The notes: generated from the letters alone by a model not told the origin. A stretch of DNA of 64,000 nucleotides from Lottia gigantea (GCF_000327385.1 NW_008709945.1:1112459-1176458); one strand, 5' to 3'. Positions 25,833 through 39,118 are shown, numbered from the stretch's first letter. Numbers and translations are program-made.

Positions 25833-28800
25833 ATGGACGACTGCAACTTAGACAAACTTTCTTTGAAACCTGGAAAATTAGACAAGAAATTTGATAAAAA
25901 TGTTACTGAATATAACACGGTGTTAACAAGTGAAATTGAAAAAGTAGCAATTGATGCATTGACCAGTGATTCTGGTGCATCGTACAGAGTTTTGGTGAGT
26001 GTTCAAGTTTTTGAACGAACTGGTGCTCTTGTTCAAAACTTGTTGACTAGAAAAAAAAATGAATCATTTAATGATTGATATTATTGAAATCATCCAGAGT
26101 GATTTGATTCAGCGCAGAAGAATAAATTTGTGGCGCTTACTAATAATCGTAGATTTGTGTCTAACAATCATAACAAGGTTTAATTCTACTTGTTGTCTCT
26201 TAAATCCCTTACATGCTGATAATTTTACATGTTCCTAGATAACTTTAACTGCAGACATGGGATTGGGATCTATGGCAAATACTTCTCCCTCTTAACTATG
26301 ATGCATATTATTCATAAGTAATTTTTCTTACCGCTATAAAGAGAATGTACAAATTTTGTTTCTGTTTTAGGGTGGTGATGAAAAGAAACAAGTTACATTA
26401 CCTGAAGGATGCGTTACTGATATTAAAGTGGAGGTCACAGCAGAAGATGGAAAGACCATGAAATTTTATGTCATTCATGCTAAAAGATTGTCAGCTCAAG
26501 ATGCATCTTTAAGTAGCTTGAAGTTAGACAGAGGCATTTTATTACCTGAATTTTCATCTGATAATTTGTCGTATTCAGGTATGTATGTAAATGAAGAGAA
26601 TAGAACTGAGTTAAGTGCTTGCTAAAATCAGTGGTTTTATATAAACAATTATTGAAACCTATTCAACCTGTTTGCCCCCTGTCAGTAATGTGGGTTGTAA
26701 GGGCTAATATTGAAAAAGTGTCTAAGTTAAGCCATTTGACTTAAATTGAGGTATTTTGAGGATCCATAAAATTGAACTACAGAGTAGCCTTAAGTTGCTG
26801 TCCTATCAAAATTACCTTCATTGCACACAGTAAGAATACTTTCAACTGTTGAGAGAAATCTTTCCAAACTTTTGTATTATAATTGAAAAAAGAAATAGAA
26901 AGGAAGGAAAAGAAGAAAGAATATAGAAAATAAATTGTCCATTATCAGAGATATATAGCCTAAGATATAAACTAAATGTATCTTTGTTACAGTATTATTG
27001 GCATGTAATGTATCAGTATTAAATATAACTACTACAGTACCAGATATAAAGAGTACTATAACTATAAACAATGAGAAACCTGATATACCGGTACCATTAA
27101 ATATTGGTTTGACTATAATTAATATAGAAATTACATCGGTAGATGGCTCTAATAAACAGGTAGGAAAATGTATATGATATGTCTCTGTTTGAAACCATGC
27201 AGCCTTATCAATAATAACTGGACTAGGGTTCAATTTATCCAAATAGCTTTGTATCAGGCAGTGGTTGTGTGGACTTAAATAATCACTAGCTATGAAGGGT
27301 TTCTCATGCTCACAGAATCACTCTGCAACAGGTTATGTCAACTATCCATTTCTTTTTTTAACCATATCTGGCTTATACTTATTCTGATTTCATCAAAATG
27401 GTACATAACACTGAAAATTCAACTGTGTGCCTTTCTGAATTAGAATTACTTTTGTTATATTTGTCATTGCAGACCTACACATTAGAAGTGGCACGCAAAC
27501 AAGTACCAAGATTTGTTAAACTCTCAGATCCTAAAGAAGCTTTGACCTACGAATGTCCAATTTCATTGAACCCATTTTACCAGCCTATTACTATCAAAGA
27601 CAGTGATCCAAAACGCACTTTTACTGGACCACTGATTAATGAGCTGACCAAAATCTCTAAATATGATCCTATTAATGGCCGCCCCCTACCACCAGAATGG
27701 AGGATACAAGATTACAATGTTGATAAGAAATTATCATCAGTTAATGTTGTTATTCCCTGTATTGATGGATGTAAGTATAGTGAGCAAAATTAATGTGTAT
27801 ATCTTTGACTGATTCAAATTATAAACACAAGCAGTCTATTTTATTATTTGAAGTTACCATGAATAGAAATGGAAACTATGCAAACCAGGCTTACATTATG
27901 TTCATTACTTCTGGTACCTAAAAACAAATATGGCTGCTTGTGTTTCTTTTCTTTTTTTAAATCACATATTTAAATTGTATGCACATAAATATCTGTAAAT
28001 TTGATTTACATAGCTTGTGAATGTGTTGTTTAGCTGTTGCATGGAATCTGCTTCTCTGATCTGATGATTCTGATCTGATCTCTGATAATGGTTTATTATT
28101 GCAAACCAATTCCACAGACAACTCTGAGATATTATGTTTGGACTTTCTCCCACAAATTTTATTTTTAGTGGCTTCCTTTTTGTTTTATTTTGAAAAATTT
28201 GCACTTTCATCAGCATGAGTATGACTTGTCTTTAGTAATCATTTTCTTCAATTGCACTGTTCATTTCTCTGTAATCACATGTTTTGTAGCATTTTCTGAA
28301 AGTGTTAAATTCACAGAAATTGGTGGATTATTAGAAAAATGCAACATTTCACCTAAAGTAGAGGTAATGTTTTTTCAGCACAACTGTTCTCTAGAGTACA
28401 AAGACTTCTTCCACTTTTGTGAGGTGCTGAGCAATCAGAACCTGGATTTTCTTCAGATTTGAATTTTTTTTTAACTTTATAAAATTTTCAATGGCCCCAT
28501 TAGATTTTAAGAGTAACCTGGCTTTACCAATTATATTGTAGAATTTACAAGACAAGTTTAAAGCTACCACAGTAACCTTGAATCATACAATACAGGTACA
28601 GTTTTATTATTCAAAATTTTTTTGAAATATTCTCAACTTAAAGACACTTATTTCACACCTTATATAATTGAAGATGTGCACCATTGTAAAAACCACACCC
28701 AGTCACCAATAAATAGATAGGACTGTGGTTCACCTTATCCAAATACTTTAAGAAGTTTAAACAATTTTTCATATGAAAGGACTGCCTGTACTTCATTATC

Positions 28801-31800
28801 CAAAAGATCTTGCATGTTCACAATCGTAAAAATAACTTTGTGCAAGTATGCTGTTGTTTTGTCTCTCCTTACTTACTACAAAGTTTTCCTGCTATAGTGA
28901 AACAAGGAATAGTCTCAGGACATGTTGGTATCTATGGTATGAAATAGTCTACCAAAAAATTATTCTTTATAACTTTTAGTCTAGAAAATGGGAGAAGAAT
29001 TTACAGCAGATTTATCATGAAAATGATGTGAATGAATTGGTGAAAACAGGAAAAGAAGAATTAGAAAAATATTTTGATGCCTTGCCAAAACCAGGTAACT
29101 AGTCTTTATTAGATGAATTGTGACTGTTTTAAGTTAATTAAGCATCAATTCAGTTAAATATTGATTGACCTTAGAATTAAAACAAGTCAATCAAAGAGCT
29201 ATGCCGAATCCCCAACATAATGAAATAAGTTGTAAAATATTGCATTCGATATTGATCAAGAGGTTCCCAAAGCATAATATTTAGCCTTTTATGTGGCTAT
29301 TCCTTAATAACATAATTAACTTTTTCAACACTAGTAACCACATAGAATGATGTTATATTTGACAGGTCTCTATCGACAGTTTGAAGAAGGGGAATCCCCA
29401 TTAGATTATCTAGAAACTGCCATTCAGAACTACGCTACTGCTGTTAAAAATAAACCTAAAGATCCCAGTTTACATTTACAACTGGGTTTATTGTTAGAAG
29501 AAAAATATTATGTTGAAGATATGCATGGTTTGAAAGCTGAGGTGAGTAAAAAAATAATTTTATGTGCAATCAAATGTGGCTTTGATATGTTGTGAGTTTC
29601 AATAAAAAGAAACATTTTTTGCTGATTTCTGTCAGTTTCAGTGTTCAAAGTCCACTTAGATCCTCTTGACTTCTAATATTTAAATTCAAATAAATATTGG
29701 GGTATATGCTGCTTGACAATGGTTTTCTTCAATAGTCCAATTCTGTGCAGAAAAACATGGATGTTGAAGTTTATTTTATCGGGCTTTATAACATCCATTC
29801 CTTTGTTTGTAACATCCAATGTTATTCATGATTGAATGAGACCTTCGACTATATTTTTTGTGGATGGTACTTTTTCAGACCTATGATGCATTACCAACAG
29901 CTAACACTGAAGCTAAAGAAGGTTCCAAGTTAGAAGAAGCATTAGCTATATGTCAGTTACGTGGAGTTGATTCCACAGCACCAGTCTCCCTGAAACTGAA
30001 AGCTATAGATGAAGAATATCATCATTTACTGGACTCAGGACAAAGCCATAGAGCAGATCAAGTCATGGGAATCTATGCCTGGTTCTCAAAGAAGATGTCT
30101 CAGGTATGGCTTCATCCATTTTGACAAATAAGTTCAAGGTTGTAAGGTCAGCAATCATTAAGCTTACATTTATGGTTCCTTGGCCACATTTTACTTGAAG
30201 CTACCTTGGCTCAGTCTGGATATTTGGAGATTAATTCATAATAGTGTGTTGAGATAGTACCTTCAGACTTTTTAACAAGGTTTTCGCTGTCAATGATGCA
30301 GGTCAAAATAGCTTATATCAGATGAAACAAAAGGTCTTGTAAGCTACTGACAGTTTACACTAGTTAACATTCATCTACAGTCTAGCTTTCAAAATTTAAC
30401 TTACTGCACACTGCAGGGAATTGTCAATCTTCATTAAAGAATCATATGTAGATGAGAATATATTTTTGAATTCTGCCATATATTTACTTCCAGGAAGGTA
30501 TGGCAGCCCAGAAAGTAACAGATGAAGAATCCCCCCTGGGACAAGCCTATTTGAAATACCTGGATGCTTTATCTCTGGATGAAACGAAATCCCTTTATAA
30601 TTTCCATGTTGGTAGATTACTGGTTTTACAAGGGGACTATAAAGAAGCCATTAAAAGACTGGAAGTTACAATCAACTGGAATCCACAACATCAAATGGCA
30701 AGGTAGACTTGAACATCTTGAAATTAAATTGCTATATCAGAATTGGCAGATCTAACGTATGTTTGTATGTATGTCTGAATGATATTTTTCTGGGATGGTT
30801 TATTTCAGATTCTATCTGGGGTTAGCTCTAGCTCTACAACATGGTGGACCTGGTAGTCGTAGTAACGAAGCTATTAGTTATCTATCAGAAGCTATGGAAA
30901 CCTTGTTAACAGAAAATAGTAAATTAGCCATGACAGATGATGAACCAATGTAAGATCAGTTTTATGAACAATTCAAAACTCATCTTTGCATAAGGGTGCT
31001 TGGTTTATTTTGCTATCTGTCAGCCCTGCAACCAGCATAACGGACAGGTTGAAAAATCTAGGTATTATCTCAATCTATGCTAGGATTGAGCCTTGGACAA
31101 TCAGGTTTGCAGACAATTGTCAGCGCTCACTGAGCCACCCCAGCACCTTCTAAAGACCACAGATCTTTAGGTTTATTGTCATATTTGAATCCAATGTAAT
31201 TGTCTTTGTTTGATTTCAGATTACGACGTGAATTATTATGTGAGAATTTATTACGGTCTAATAACGTGATATTACTACGTGGTATCATACAACTAGGTCA
31301 ACTTTTACTCTCTAACCAAAATACATCAACTATTTCTGCTGAACATGTTTTTTATACGTAAGTAGTTTTACAATTCTATGTACAGTCTGTATTGATTAGA
31401 ATCCAGTCATTTATTGTCATCATGGTTTGTAGATGAGTCTGCCTATCTTGATTTTAGTATTACAGTCATCTGAGTGGTCAATCACCTCCATTAATTACAA
31501 TTTTAATTTTATAATCCAGATTACTGGACTTAAACCTACTCAAGGTTTATCGAAATAAGGCCCAAAATTTCAAAATCATAAAGTCTGTACCCAATTTGAT
31601 TCTTTTTTTAAAAAAGATTCTTCTACAATGCTTGAAATGTGACATAAGTTAGTAAATTCTTTGATTTTTGAGAATTTGAATGTATAGGCCTACTTGTTGC
31701 TTATTTATTTTTAAATTTTTGTTTTCAGTGCCAGTTTATTAGCCTCCCAGGTTCTACCAACATTATCTCGTGGAGACTTATATAAACAAATAGAATGGAT

Positions 31801-34800
31801 ATTACTAGACTCTCATTCTAATTTATTGGAACTCTACACCAAATCTCCAAATGCCACAGAAACACTTATTGTTTTACACTGTGAAAGATTGTCTGGTCTT
31901 ATTTTCCATTGTACGATTCCACAAAATGGACCATTACAGGAACTTCAAGAAAATGTAAGTACTGAATAAATTCTAATACACTACCTGCATGAAGAACTAT
32001 AAATGTTTAAAATGGGTTTGTGAGTAAGTTAATCAGGCATTCAAGTGGAGCTAACAAATATGCCTCTCCCAAACAACAAACTGACATCACATAGCCATCT
32101 TGTTTATCAAACATTGTCTTCATGATTTAGGGATAGGACTCCAGTATTTCATTTCCAAATTTGACATAAAGGATATCTTAATGTAAAAATGAATTTTTCA
32201 ATTTCAGACTTGTCAGAAATTAGTTAAAATTCAGCCATGTAACAGTCATGCTTTATATCTCCTGGGAACAGCTCAGATGGCAAGATATGAAAATAGTTCA
32301 GCTGGGGAGGCAGCAGATAGACTATTAGCAAACGCAAAATCATCTTTTAAAGCAAGTATAGCATTAGAAGGTCAGCCAAAGTCAGGGGATGTACCAGAAT
32401 TAGTGAAAGGTATGTTGGTTACATTGGATTATAATTTATCATCTAAAACACTTAAAGAAACTGGAATTTTTTAGCTGAGCTATTCAGTAATAGTGTTCAC
32501 AGCTCACCGTTGAAATTTGAGCTTTCAAATCCATGTGTATCCAGAATTATTTGTGTTTGAATGTTAAAATGATACTCTGTGATATATAGAAAAGATATAT
32601 ACAGAGATAGTGAGTAAAATTCCTAGTTTGAAGTATTTTTATAGAAATTATGTGATTTTTGTACATTTCTAATACTTCTGAAGACTATTTACATATATTC
32701 AAAACTTGAGATCCATTCTCCCAACTGGTCCTTGGTCAAACTTCTTGACATCTTTCCTGTATTATCTTTATCCCTTTACAGCTGGGTTGACTTGAATAAA
32801 GAGGACAGATGAATATTCAAGGTCACAAGATCAAAAGTTTAGTACATGTATTGTAGAGTTATCTTCTTGAAATTATGCAGTGTGGATGCTTGATTTGTGC
32901 ATCTCACAAGCTGTCCTAGTGGTGACCTTCCAATTACAGAAATTGTCATGACTCGTTCTTTGCACACATTGTAGTTTTTCTATCCACCTTTAGAGCAAGG
33001 ATGGTGGCAAAAGAAATTAAAAGAAGAAGAAGAACGAAAAAAGGCAGAAGAAGCCAAGAAAGCTAGTGAGAAGAAACCAGGACCAGCTACAAGAGGAGGA
33101 GCTACTGGTAGAGGGGCACTTGCTGCCAGGGGTAGAGGAGCTCCTACAGCTCCTAGAGGAGGTATGGTGATTCATAATACACAGAATCTAAGATGTAATC
33201 ATATTATTTGTTTTGACTTTGAATAGAATGAGATATTAAATAAATATCTTGTTTAAAATTCTTGGAATTGCAAAAAGTAGGATACAGTTTTCAAATGAGG
33301 TAATTGATGACTATATTTCAGGAGCAGCTGCAAGAGGGGGAACAACTCCAGCTAGAGGTGGAGCAACAACCAGAGGAGGGGCAGCTGTAGCACGAGGTGG
33401 AGCAACAAAGGTTTGTGAGGTATTCAAACAACAACTCGTAACTATTAACATGTATATTATTTTTTTCATTATCATTTTAAAAACTATTGTAAATCTATAA
33501 TTATAATTTCCCAAACCTGACATAATGTAGACTAAACATAAATGTTACTTTTTCAGCCTGCAGCAGGGGCTAAATCTGCATCTCCTGCAACAAAAACCAA
33601 TGTGAAACCAGCAGGGTCAAAAGGTCATGTCTGTGAAGCAAAACCATCAGCTACAGGTAATTCAGTATTTTCTTGATGGTGAACCTTAAAGGGTGTACAG
33701 TCTTCCACAAAAATGGCACATTTCTCTCGTATCATCTATCCCAGGGGAAAAAGCTATCAAAATTATCTGTTGGATCCTGTATGATTCAGAGTTTTTAAAT
33801 TAAGACACTCTTACTCTATACTACACATCAAATCATCTGAATTGAATACTTTCTGTTTGTCCATCAACATTTATTTTGTTCCTCCAGATTCCAAAGCAAA
33901 AGCGAGTTCACCATCAACACCACAAACACCAGCTACTGACAATAAACCAGCAGCATCTGGACCTAAAAATACACCATCCTATCTACCACGGCTTGGATTA
34001 GGTAGAGCCTTTAAAGCATCCAATGAAACTGAAGAAGCTAAGAAATATTATGAAGAAGTTATTGCTATGGCACCTGAGGTAAATTTTCATAGTTATTCTT
34101 GGTAAAGAATCATTTGCTTTTGTTTTATAACAAGGTGTAAAGAAAATTTACTAGGGTCTGATTGCCTTCAATTAGTCATCTTCCAGTCCATCCAGCTGAA
34201 AATGGGTACAGATAATCAGGAAAAAAATTAATGTCAAGAGGTTTGGTCAAGTACAAGCTGGCAGAAAGGTTCCTTTGTGAAAATAACTTGTAAATTATGG
34301 TCCTTTCTTTCTTCAGAATTACCATTATTCATTTTGGAATAAATCGTAAAATGTTCTTCCATTAAAGGTCCATGATGCTTATATAGAGAGTGCTGAAATG
34401 TTGACGAAAACAGAACCAATGGCAGCTGTAGATATATTTAGTAAATTTCCAGTACCAGAAAACCCATCATTTGATGATGCCTATATTTTTGGAGAGATTG
34501 TAAGATTATTAATGAAAAATGAAAAATATGATGATCCTAGGCTAACCACTAATCTTATAGCTTATGGTAGAGTTTTAGGACTAGGTAAGTCATCCAGATC
34601 ATCCGCATAACTAAAGCTGACTTTAGCTTATGTTCTTACATGTTCGTTAAGCAACAGTACGATGATTATGCACATCTTACCGTTGCTTTCACAATGCCGT
34701 ATTTGTGAAACAGTAAGATAATTATTGTACTGTTGCTAAAGGAACATGATGTTCTTGTGGATTATACAACCCAACTATTGGGATGCTATCAATGGAGTGG

Positions 34801-35057
34801 AAATTGTAAATGGCAGAACTTTAAAAGGGAAGGAGACCACTGCATATAATTATGTTCTAGCTGTCTTGATTAATTCCTTAGAGCCAAGCTAATGTCTATG
34901 TTTTCGAATAATTTCAGCTGCTTTGGAGAAGAATGTAAAAATATTGGAAGAAAAGTTTAAAAGTGAAATATTGAAGAATGTTTATGCTGGAGTCAATCAT
35001 AAATCTGTAGATGATCCTGATATGCAACAATTTTTTAAATTCAAACTTTGGATTTGA
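25833..35057 (+). CDS. Unnamed protein: two cadherin-like beta-sandwich domains, U-box-like domain, TPRs, RG/GA-rich region; 20 exons, about 1099 aa
   Basis: I do not recognise a named orthologue. Exons: 25833-25994, 26371-26578, 26993-27159, 27473-27770, 28290-28363, 28542-28595, 28980-29094, 29366-29541, 29879-30103, 30494-30702, 30809-30949, 31220-31357, 31729-31954, 32208-32409, 32994-33161, 33322-33410, 33557-33656, 33888-34078, 34368-34584, 34918-35057. They sum to 3300 nt in one frame. Residues 4-91 and about 95-190 fit the cadherin-like beta-sandwich pattern (L..L.L..G.L...F, then EDGKTMKFYVIHAKR and DGSNKQTYTLEVAR). Residues about 200-275 resemble a U-box (ECPISLNPFYQP, YDPINGRPLPPEW), suggesting ubiquitin-ligase chemistry. 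Helical TPR-like repeats run about 360-800 and 940-985. A charged KKLKEEEERKKAEEAKK helix precedes an RGG/GA-rich linker (about 833-920). The frame is open upstream to an in-frame ATG at 25671. I chose 25833 because the first domain begins there. Function unknown; a scaffold-type E3 is inference. Confidence 0.88.
32470..32555. repeat. Dispersed repeat, copy 2 (partner at 4281-4362)
   Basis: Shares AATAGTGTTCACAGCTCA and the following CTTTCAAATCCNTGTGTAT with copy 1, in the same orientation. It lies in the intron after exon 14 of the unnamed gene. Confidence 0.5.
32705..32960 (-). mobile_element. tRNA-derived SINE copy, diverged
   Basis: Carries the family's body in the same orientation as 22165-22425. 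Shared pieces are the CTGGTCC-TGGTCAAAC stretch, ATCTTTATCCCTTTACAGCTGGGTTGACTTGA and ATATTCAAGGTCA, in matching order. The head portion beyond about 32860 is poorly preserved. Confidence 0.5.
34165..34295 (+). mobile_element. tRNA-derived SINE copy, 3' part
   Basis: Matches the SINE body through ATGGGTACAGATAATC, GGTTTGGTCAAGTACAAGCTGGCAGAAAGGTTCCTTTGTGAA and ends near AACTTG. Same orientation as the copy at 13300-13425. It sits in the intron before exon 19 of the unnamed gene. Confidence 0.5.
34632..34756. mobile_element. Fold-back element, long imperfect inverted repeat
   Basis: The left arm (ACATGTTCGTTAAGCAACAG, then TACGATGATTATG and CATCTTACCGTTGCTTTCACAA) pairs with the right arm in reverse (AGCAACAGTACAATAATTAT, CTTACTGTTTCACAAAT). 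This leaves a loop of only a few bases. The whole sequence forms one hairpin of about 50 bp per arm with small bulges. It is either a MITE reduced to its arms or an intronic hairpin; it lies in the last intron of the unnamed gene. Confidence 0.65.
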
Positions 35058-35388
35058 AATTTTGAAATAACTGAAAGCTCAGATTGTCCTGATAAGAATC
35101 CATTAAATTGATTCATTATGGAATTGGTAGATGCATATGAATTTCCCGACAAAAGTCTGCAACATCCCTAAATGTAATTTGTTAATGCTTATTTGGATTC
35201 TGACAAAATTTTGCACCATTTAAACTAATATGTCTCGCAGCCAAAATTATTATGAATATGTGATACTAACTTGTTTCATTTATTAATTTATAAGAAAGTT
35301 ATTAACTGTGATATTTTATTGTTTTTGTGATATTTTACAGCCTTGTTAGTTTTATTTATTTAAAGATATGTTTATTTATTAATATTAG

Positions 35389-35394
35389 AAATAA
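35389..35394 (+). terminator. Polyadenylation signal of the unnamed gene
   Basis: AATAAA about 330 bp after the TGA at 35055-35057, followed by AT-rich sequence with TTCTG/TCTGTG. It is the first canonical hexamer noticed downstream of the stop. Confidence 0.55.
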
Positions 35395-36098
35395 AAATTT
35401 TATCTGTGAATTGACTCTTCTGATAAATCTGCATCCAAGAAATGATGATTACATGAAATTGTGTCATCCTATTTGTCTACATCTGATTTAGTTACTGAAG
35501 ACAGGAAAACCCATCCTGTGTTCAATGAGAGAAATTTTGCCTGGAGAGAAACATTTGGCTTCTATTTTCTCTAGGGATCTTGTCCTATCTATCCAAACAC
35601 ATTTTCCATGTAAACCTTTCTGATCTACATCAATGATCTTTTCACATGCACAGCCTTTAGTGCGAAGGGCCTGGAATATTGTCCTAACTGAAAAACTACA
35701 CATTTTGCATCACAAACAGGATGAAACCAGGTTGTAAAATCTCCCCCAAATTAGTTTGACCTTGACTGACATAAGGCCTTATTAGTCCTTGATTGTGCTT
35801 GTGATCATGTTTGTAATACTGTAGTCCCTATGTTAGTTTATTAGTAATAAATAGAAATACAAGCATAACCCTGCAGTACGTTAATCAGCTGCTCAAGTAA
35901 AGTCATGCAATAACAATTCTTGACTGAAAACTGTCAACTGTTTAGAGAAATTTCATTTCACTCATAAAATAGTAATAGATACAAACGATGGTCAGTAAAA
36001 CAAACTACCGGTACCAGATAATTACTGCACAGTATGTGTTTCGGACTAACAACAAAACCGATTCGGGTTATGTTCGAGAGAAAGAACGTCTGTCAAAA
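35395..36098. other. Intergenic region upstream of COA8
   Basis: Holds one dispersed repeat copy (about 35495-35565, partner at 19480-19575) and otherwise unremarkable AT-rich sequence. The COA8 leader and promoter must lie in its right part. An in-frame ATG at 35988 would extend COA8 by 37 residues. Confidence 0.45.
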
Positions 36099-37740
36099 AT
36101 GTCAAGTTTGAGATTATTATTGGCACAAAATTGCCAGAGTTTATTGATATTACACGAATGTAAGGCTTGTATGAGATTGTCTACACAAAATAATCGAAAA
36201 TTCAATAGAAGTTCTATAATTTATCGAGAAAAGGTAAGAGAGTTGGAAAGTGATTTTCTGATTCATTCGGACATCTTTGTTTTTCTCATATACATGTAAT
36301 ATAATCCGAAAATTTCTGTAAGCTTCGCTTTCTGAATGACCTCTTTTATTTAACATTTGATCACAGAACTAGTTCTATGATTTGATTCGTAGGATAAAAA
36401 GAGTCCAGGTAACAATTAACAATTTTGTCAGTTCATGGGTGGCTTAAGTGGAGTATCTCACAGAAATAATACTGAAGGAAACATTTTATCGGATTTGCCT
36501 GATGTTCAAGAACTTAATCATCAATTACCTTATACCTTTTAGAAGAGTAAAGAGAAAGAGGTTACAGTTAAACTATCAGAAGCTGATAAGAATAAAGATT
36601 ATATTGGGCCACCAGATTCTGTGTCAAATTTACGTCAAATATCATTCCGAACTTTAAACCAATCAGAATTAGAGAAGAAATATCACACACGTTCTGAAGA
36701 TGTTATGAAATTCAATCAGGAATTTTGGGAACAACATAACACCAATTTTGTCAAGGTAATCTGGTTAATACTATTTTAGGCCTTCTATTTGGACAAGATG
36801 TGAGCTGGCTTGTTTTCATGGAAATAACAAAAGTAGGCTACATAATAATGTTTTGTGGCTGAAAACTATTTAAGAACTCAGAAGCTTAGTGTGACCGTTT
36901 ATACTCTCAGGTTTAAATGATTGATCACTGAATTTAAGTGGATTGAAATCATTAATTAAGAGAGCATTTTAACACCTTAACCTTATTTGCCAATACATCT
37001 TTATAAACAAATGGAATATAGTTATACAAGTATCAACTGGTGAATCCAGATCAGCTGCCTGAAGAAGTTTTCAACCATAAAATCTGACACATGGTTTTCC
37101 TCATTGTAACAAATTCTTTTTTTTGAGATAAAAATTAAGATTTACATTCTCATGCACTGTTATCACAGCAGTGTCATAATGCTGGCAAAGACTTGACATA
37201 TAAATTACTTTCAAAAAAACACTAATTTATTCAAAGGATTCTTTTCATTTAATTTATAGGAAAAAGATAAATTTGTAGAAGCTAGATTGAAACTAAAGAG
37301 AGATGGAGAAAATACACTGAGTGCTGAAGAAATGTCTGAATTTTATAGAGAATTTTTAAATAAGAATTATAAATCTCATGTACAGTATAACCTGTAAGTT
37401 TTTATGTAGCTTTTATATTTAATTTTGAACTTAAAGGGTTTACTTTTACCTAAAATTACCAGTTTCCAATTCATTTTCATTTCGATAAAGGAAAACTCAA
37501 AATATCTTTAACTGTATTTTAAAGATCCAACATGCTAACAAAGTTAATGGAGGAACATAGATTATAAATATTTACTTGGAATAAATTTAATATTTTTACT
37601 AGAACATTTGGTCTTCCTGTTACTTTATCGAATAGTCCTTTTTTTATTACAGAGAATGGTATAAAAGAAATATTTCCCTACTTGGCCCAGCATTTAAAGT
37701 TTCTATACATAGATTACTACAGAAAGTTGGAATCAGGTGA
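36099..37740 (+). CDS. COA8: Cytochrome c oxidase assembly factor 8 (COA8/APOPT1), 4 exons, 189 aa
   Basis: Mitochondrial matrix protein needed for assembly or stability of respiratory complex IV. Exons: 36099-36233, 36543-36755, 37260-37393, 37653-37740; all junctions keep frame (570 nt). Diagnostic blocks are YIGPPDSVSNLRQISF after the presequence, FNQEFWEQHNTNF, LSAEEMSEFYREFLNKNYKSH and EWYKRNI. They align in order with human COA8 (WIGPPDKYSNLRP, LNAEEMADFYKEFL, YNRDWYKRNF). The first 45 residues (MSSLRLLLAQNC...) are rich in Leu, Arg and Ser with almost no acids, as expected of a mitochondrial targeting sequence, which is why I prefer the ATG at 36099 over the in-frame ATG at 35988. Human COA8 is of similar length. 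Confidence 0.96.
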
Positions 37741-37962
37741 AATGTGTTAAAGCAAACCAGAAAGAAACAGCCTTGAAAATGTCACTGTACATCAATATAG
37801 TGTCCATGTGTCAATTTTGTTCAATGGAAATAACTTTCTGTCATTGGGGCTCTCAAAATATGAAGCAAATATGTTTCTAAATGAAGAGTTCTTCTGTATA
37901 TAATGGTTAACAGTTGATAAATTTAAATGTGTATGTGTATTTTTAATAATTGTGTTACAACA

Positions 37963-37968
37963 AATAAA
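37963..37968 (+). terminator. COA8: COA8 polyadenylation signal
   Basis: AATAAA about 220 bp after the COA8 stop (TGA 37738-37740). Confidence 0.6.
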
Positions 37969-39118
37969 TCTTTTTAAGTAATATTGACTGCAATGAAACT
38001 CCTACAATTATTTGACTAGTCAAGCCATGAAGGTGAATTTTTCTCTCCCGATAGCAGTAATATTTGTAAGGTAAGAAGAGGCAGAATCGTTTGGTATCAG
38101 ATGTGTATTTTAGCAAACCTCCAAAAGATTACAGATTCTACCATTAAAGAGTCAAAATGACCTTACAATGTGTATATAAGCTGCTTGAAGAGGTCCTTCT
38201 CAACAATATTTGCTATCATCATTAGTTCCAATACACTTGTCATGTTAATTGAAGTGTTAAAAATGAGGCAATGAATATTCAACCAACAAGAGCTCCCAAT
38301 CCTCAATTTTGAAGCTATGACTGACTTTTATGTGGTAGTAATGTCACATCAAAATGGCTGCTATAAGGCCACATGGATCTCTTCCAACCAGAATATGGGA
38401 CACTCAAAGGGCATGATTAAAGTCAGATTAGATTATATATTTTATTATGAAATCTAGATAAATACAAAAACTATTATATATCCTATTCTATAAAATATAT
38501 ATCATACACATCAATCAATCAACTTATATTTACATTGTCTCCATATAATACATATATACCATTTAAACATCTCATACAAAAACATCACCATAATCCTAAA
38601 TGTAACGTTCATAGATAACACTATTTTGTTCTTATATTAATGCACATAATCTCAAATTGGAGAATTCGGTTAAAGCCAAAACACCAACAACAAATATCAC
38701 TCTTACATGCTATCAATTATGAATTGAAGTAATAAATCATTATCTTATTTCATGTTAAATAGTATTGCAATAACAAGATTTCAACTTTTGCACATAACCA
38801 GTCTTATAGTGTCAAGTCAAAGCGATAATGTGGAATGAGTCCATATATAAGAATTCTACAATGAATGTGATTAAATATCAACTCAGTCATGTAAACAACC
38901 ATAGTCCTTAAGTATAAACATGCCCTATTCTGCTCAGAAACTGTACTGGAAAATCATGATTTAGAACTTTTCAAGGAAGCTGAAATAGACAAAACTTTAT
39001 TATTACAATTTTGTAGATTTTGGGGGAATACAGTTTGTAGCACATGGGGTCTCAGTTTATTGTCCATTCAAACGACTGCTTTATGGACATGAGGAAGTAG
39101 GGTTGAAAATTCCAAAAA
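37969..39118. other. Convergent intergenic region between COA8 and ETAA1
   Basis: AT-rich DNA between two genes that point at each other. Apart from the two poly(A) signals nothing coding was found. I looked on the minus strand for a further ETAA1 exon encoding an RPA32-binding helix and did not recognise one. Confidence 0.45.
38996..39001 (-). terminator. ETAA1: ETAA1 polyadenylation signal
   Basis: TTTATT on the plus strand, which is AATAAA on the minus strand, about 120 bp beyond the stop at 39119-39121. Its position supports ending ETAA1 in the exon at 39207-39119. Confidence 0.55.
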
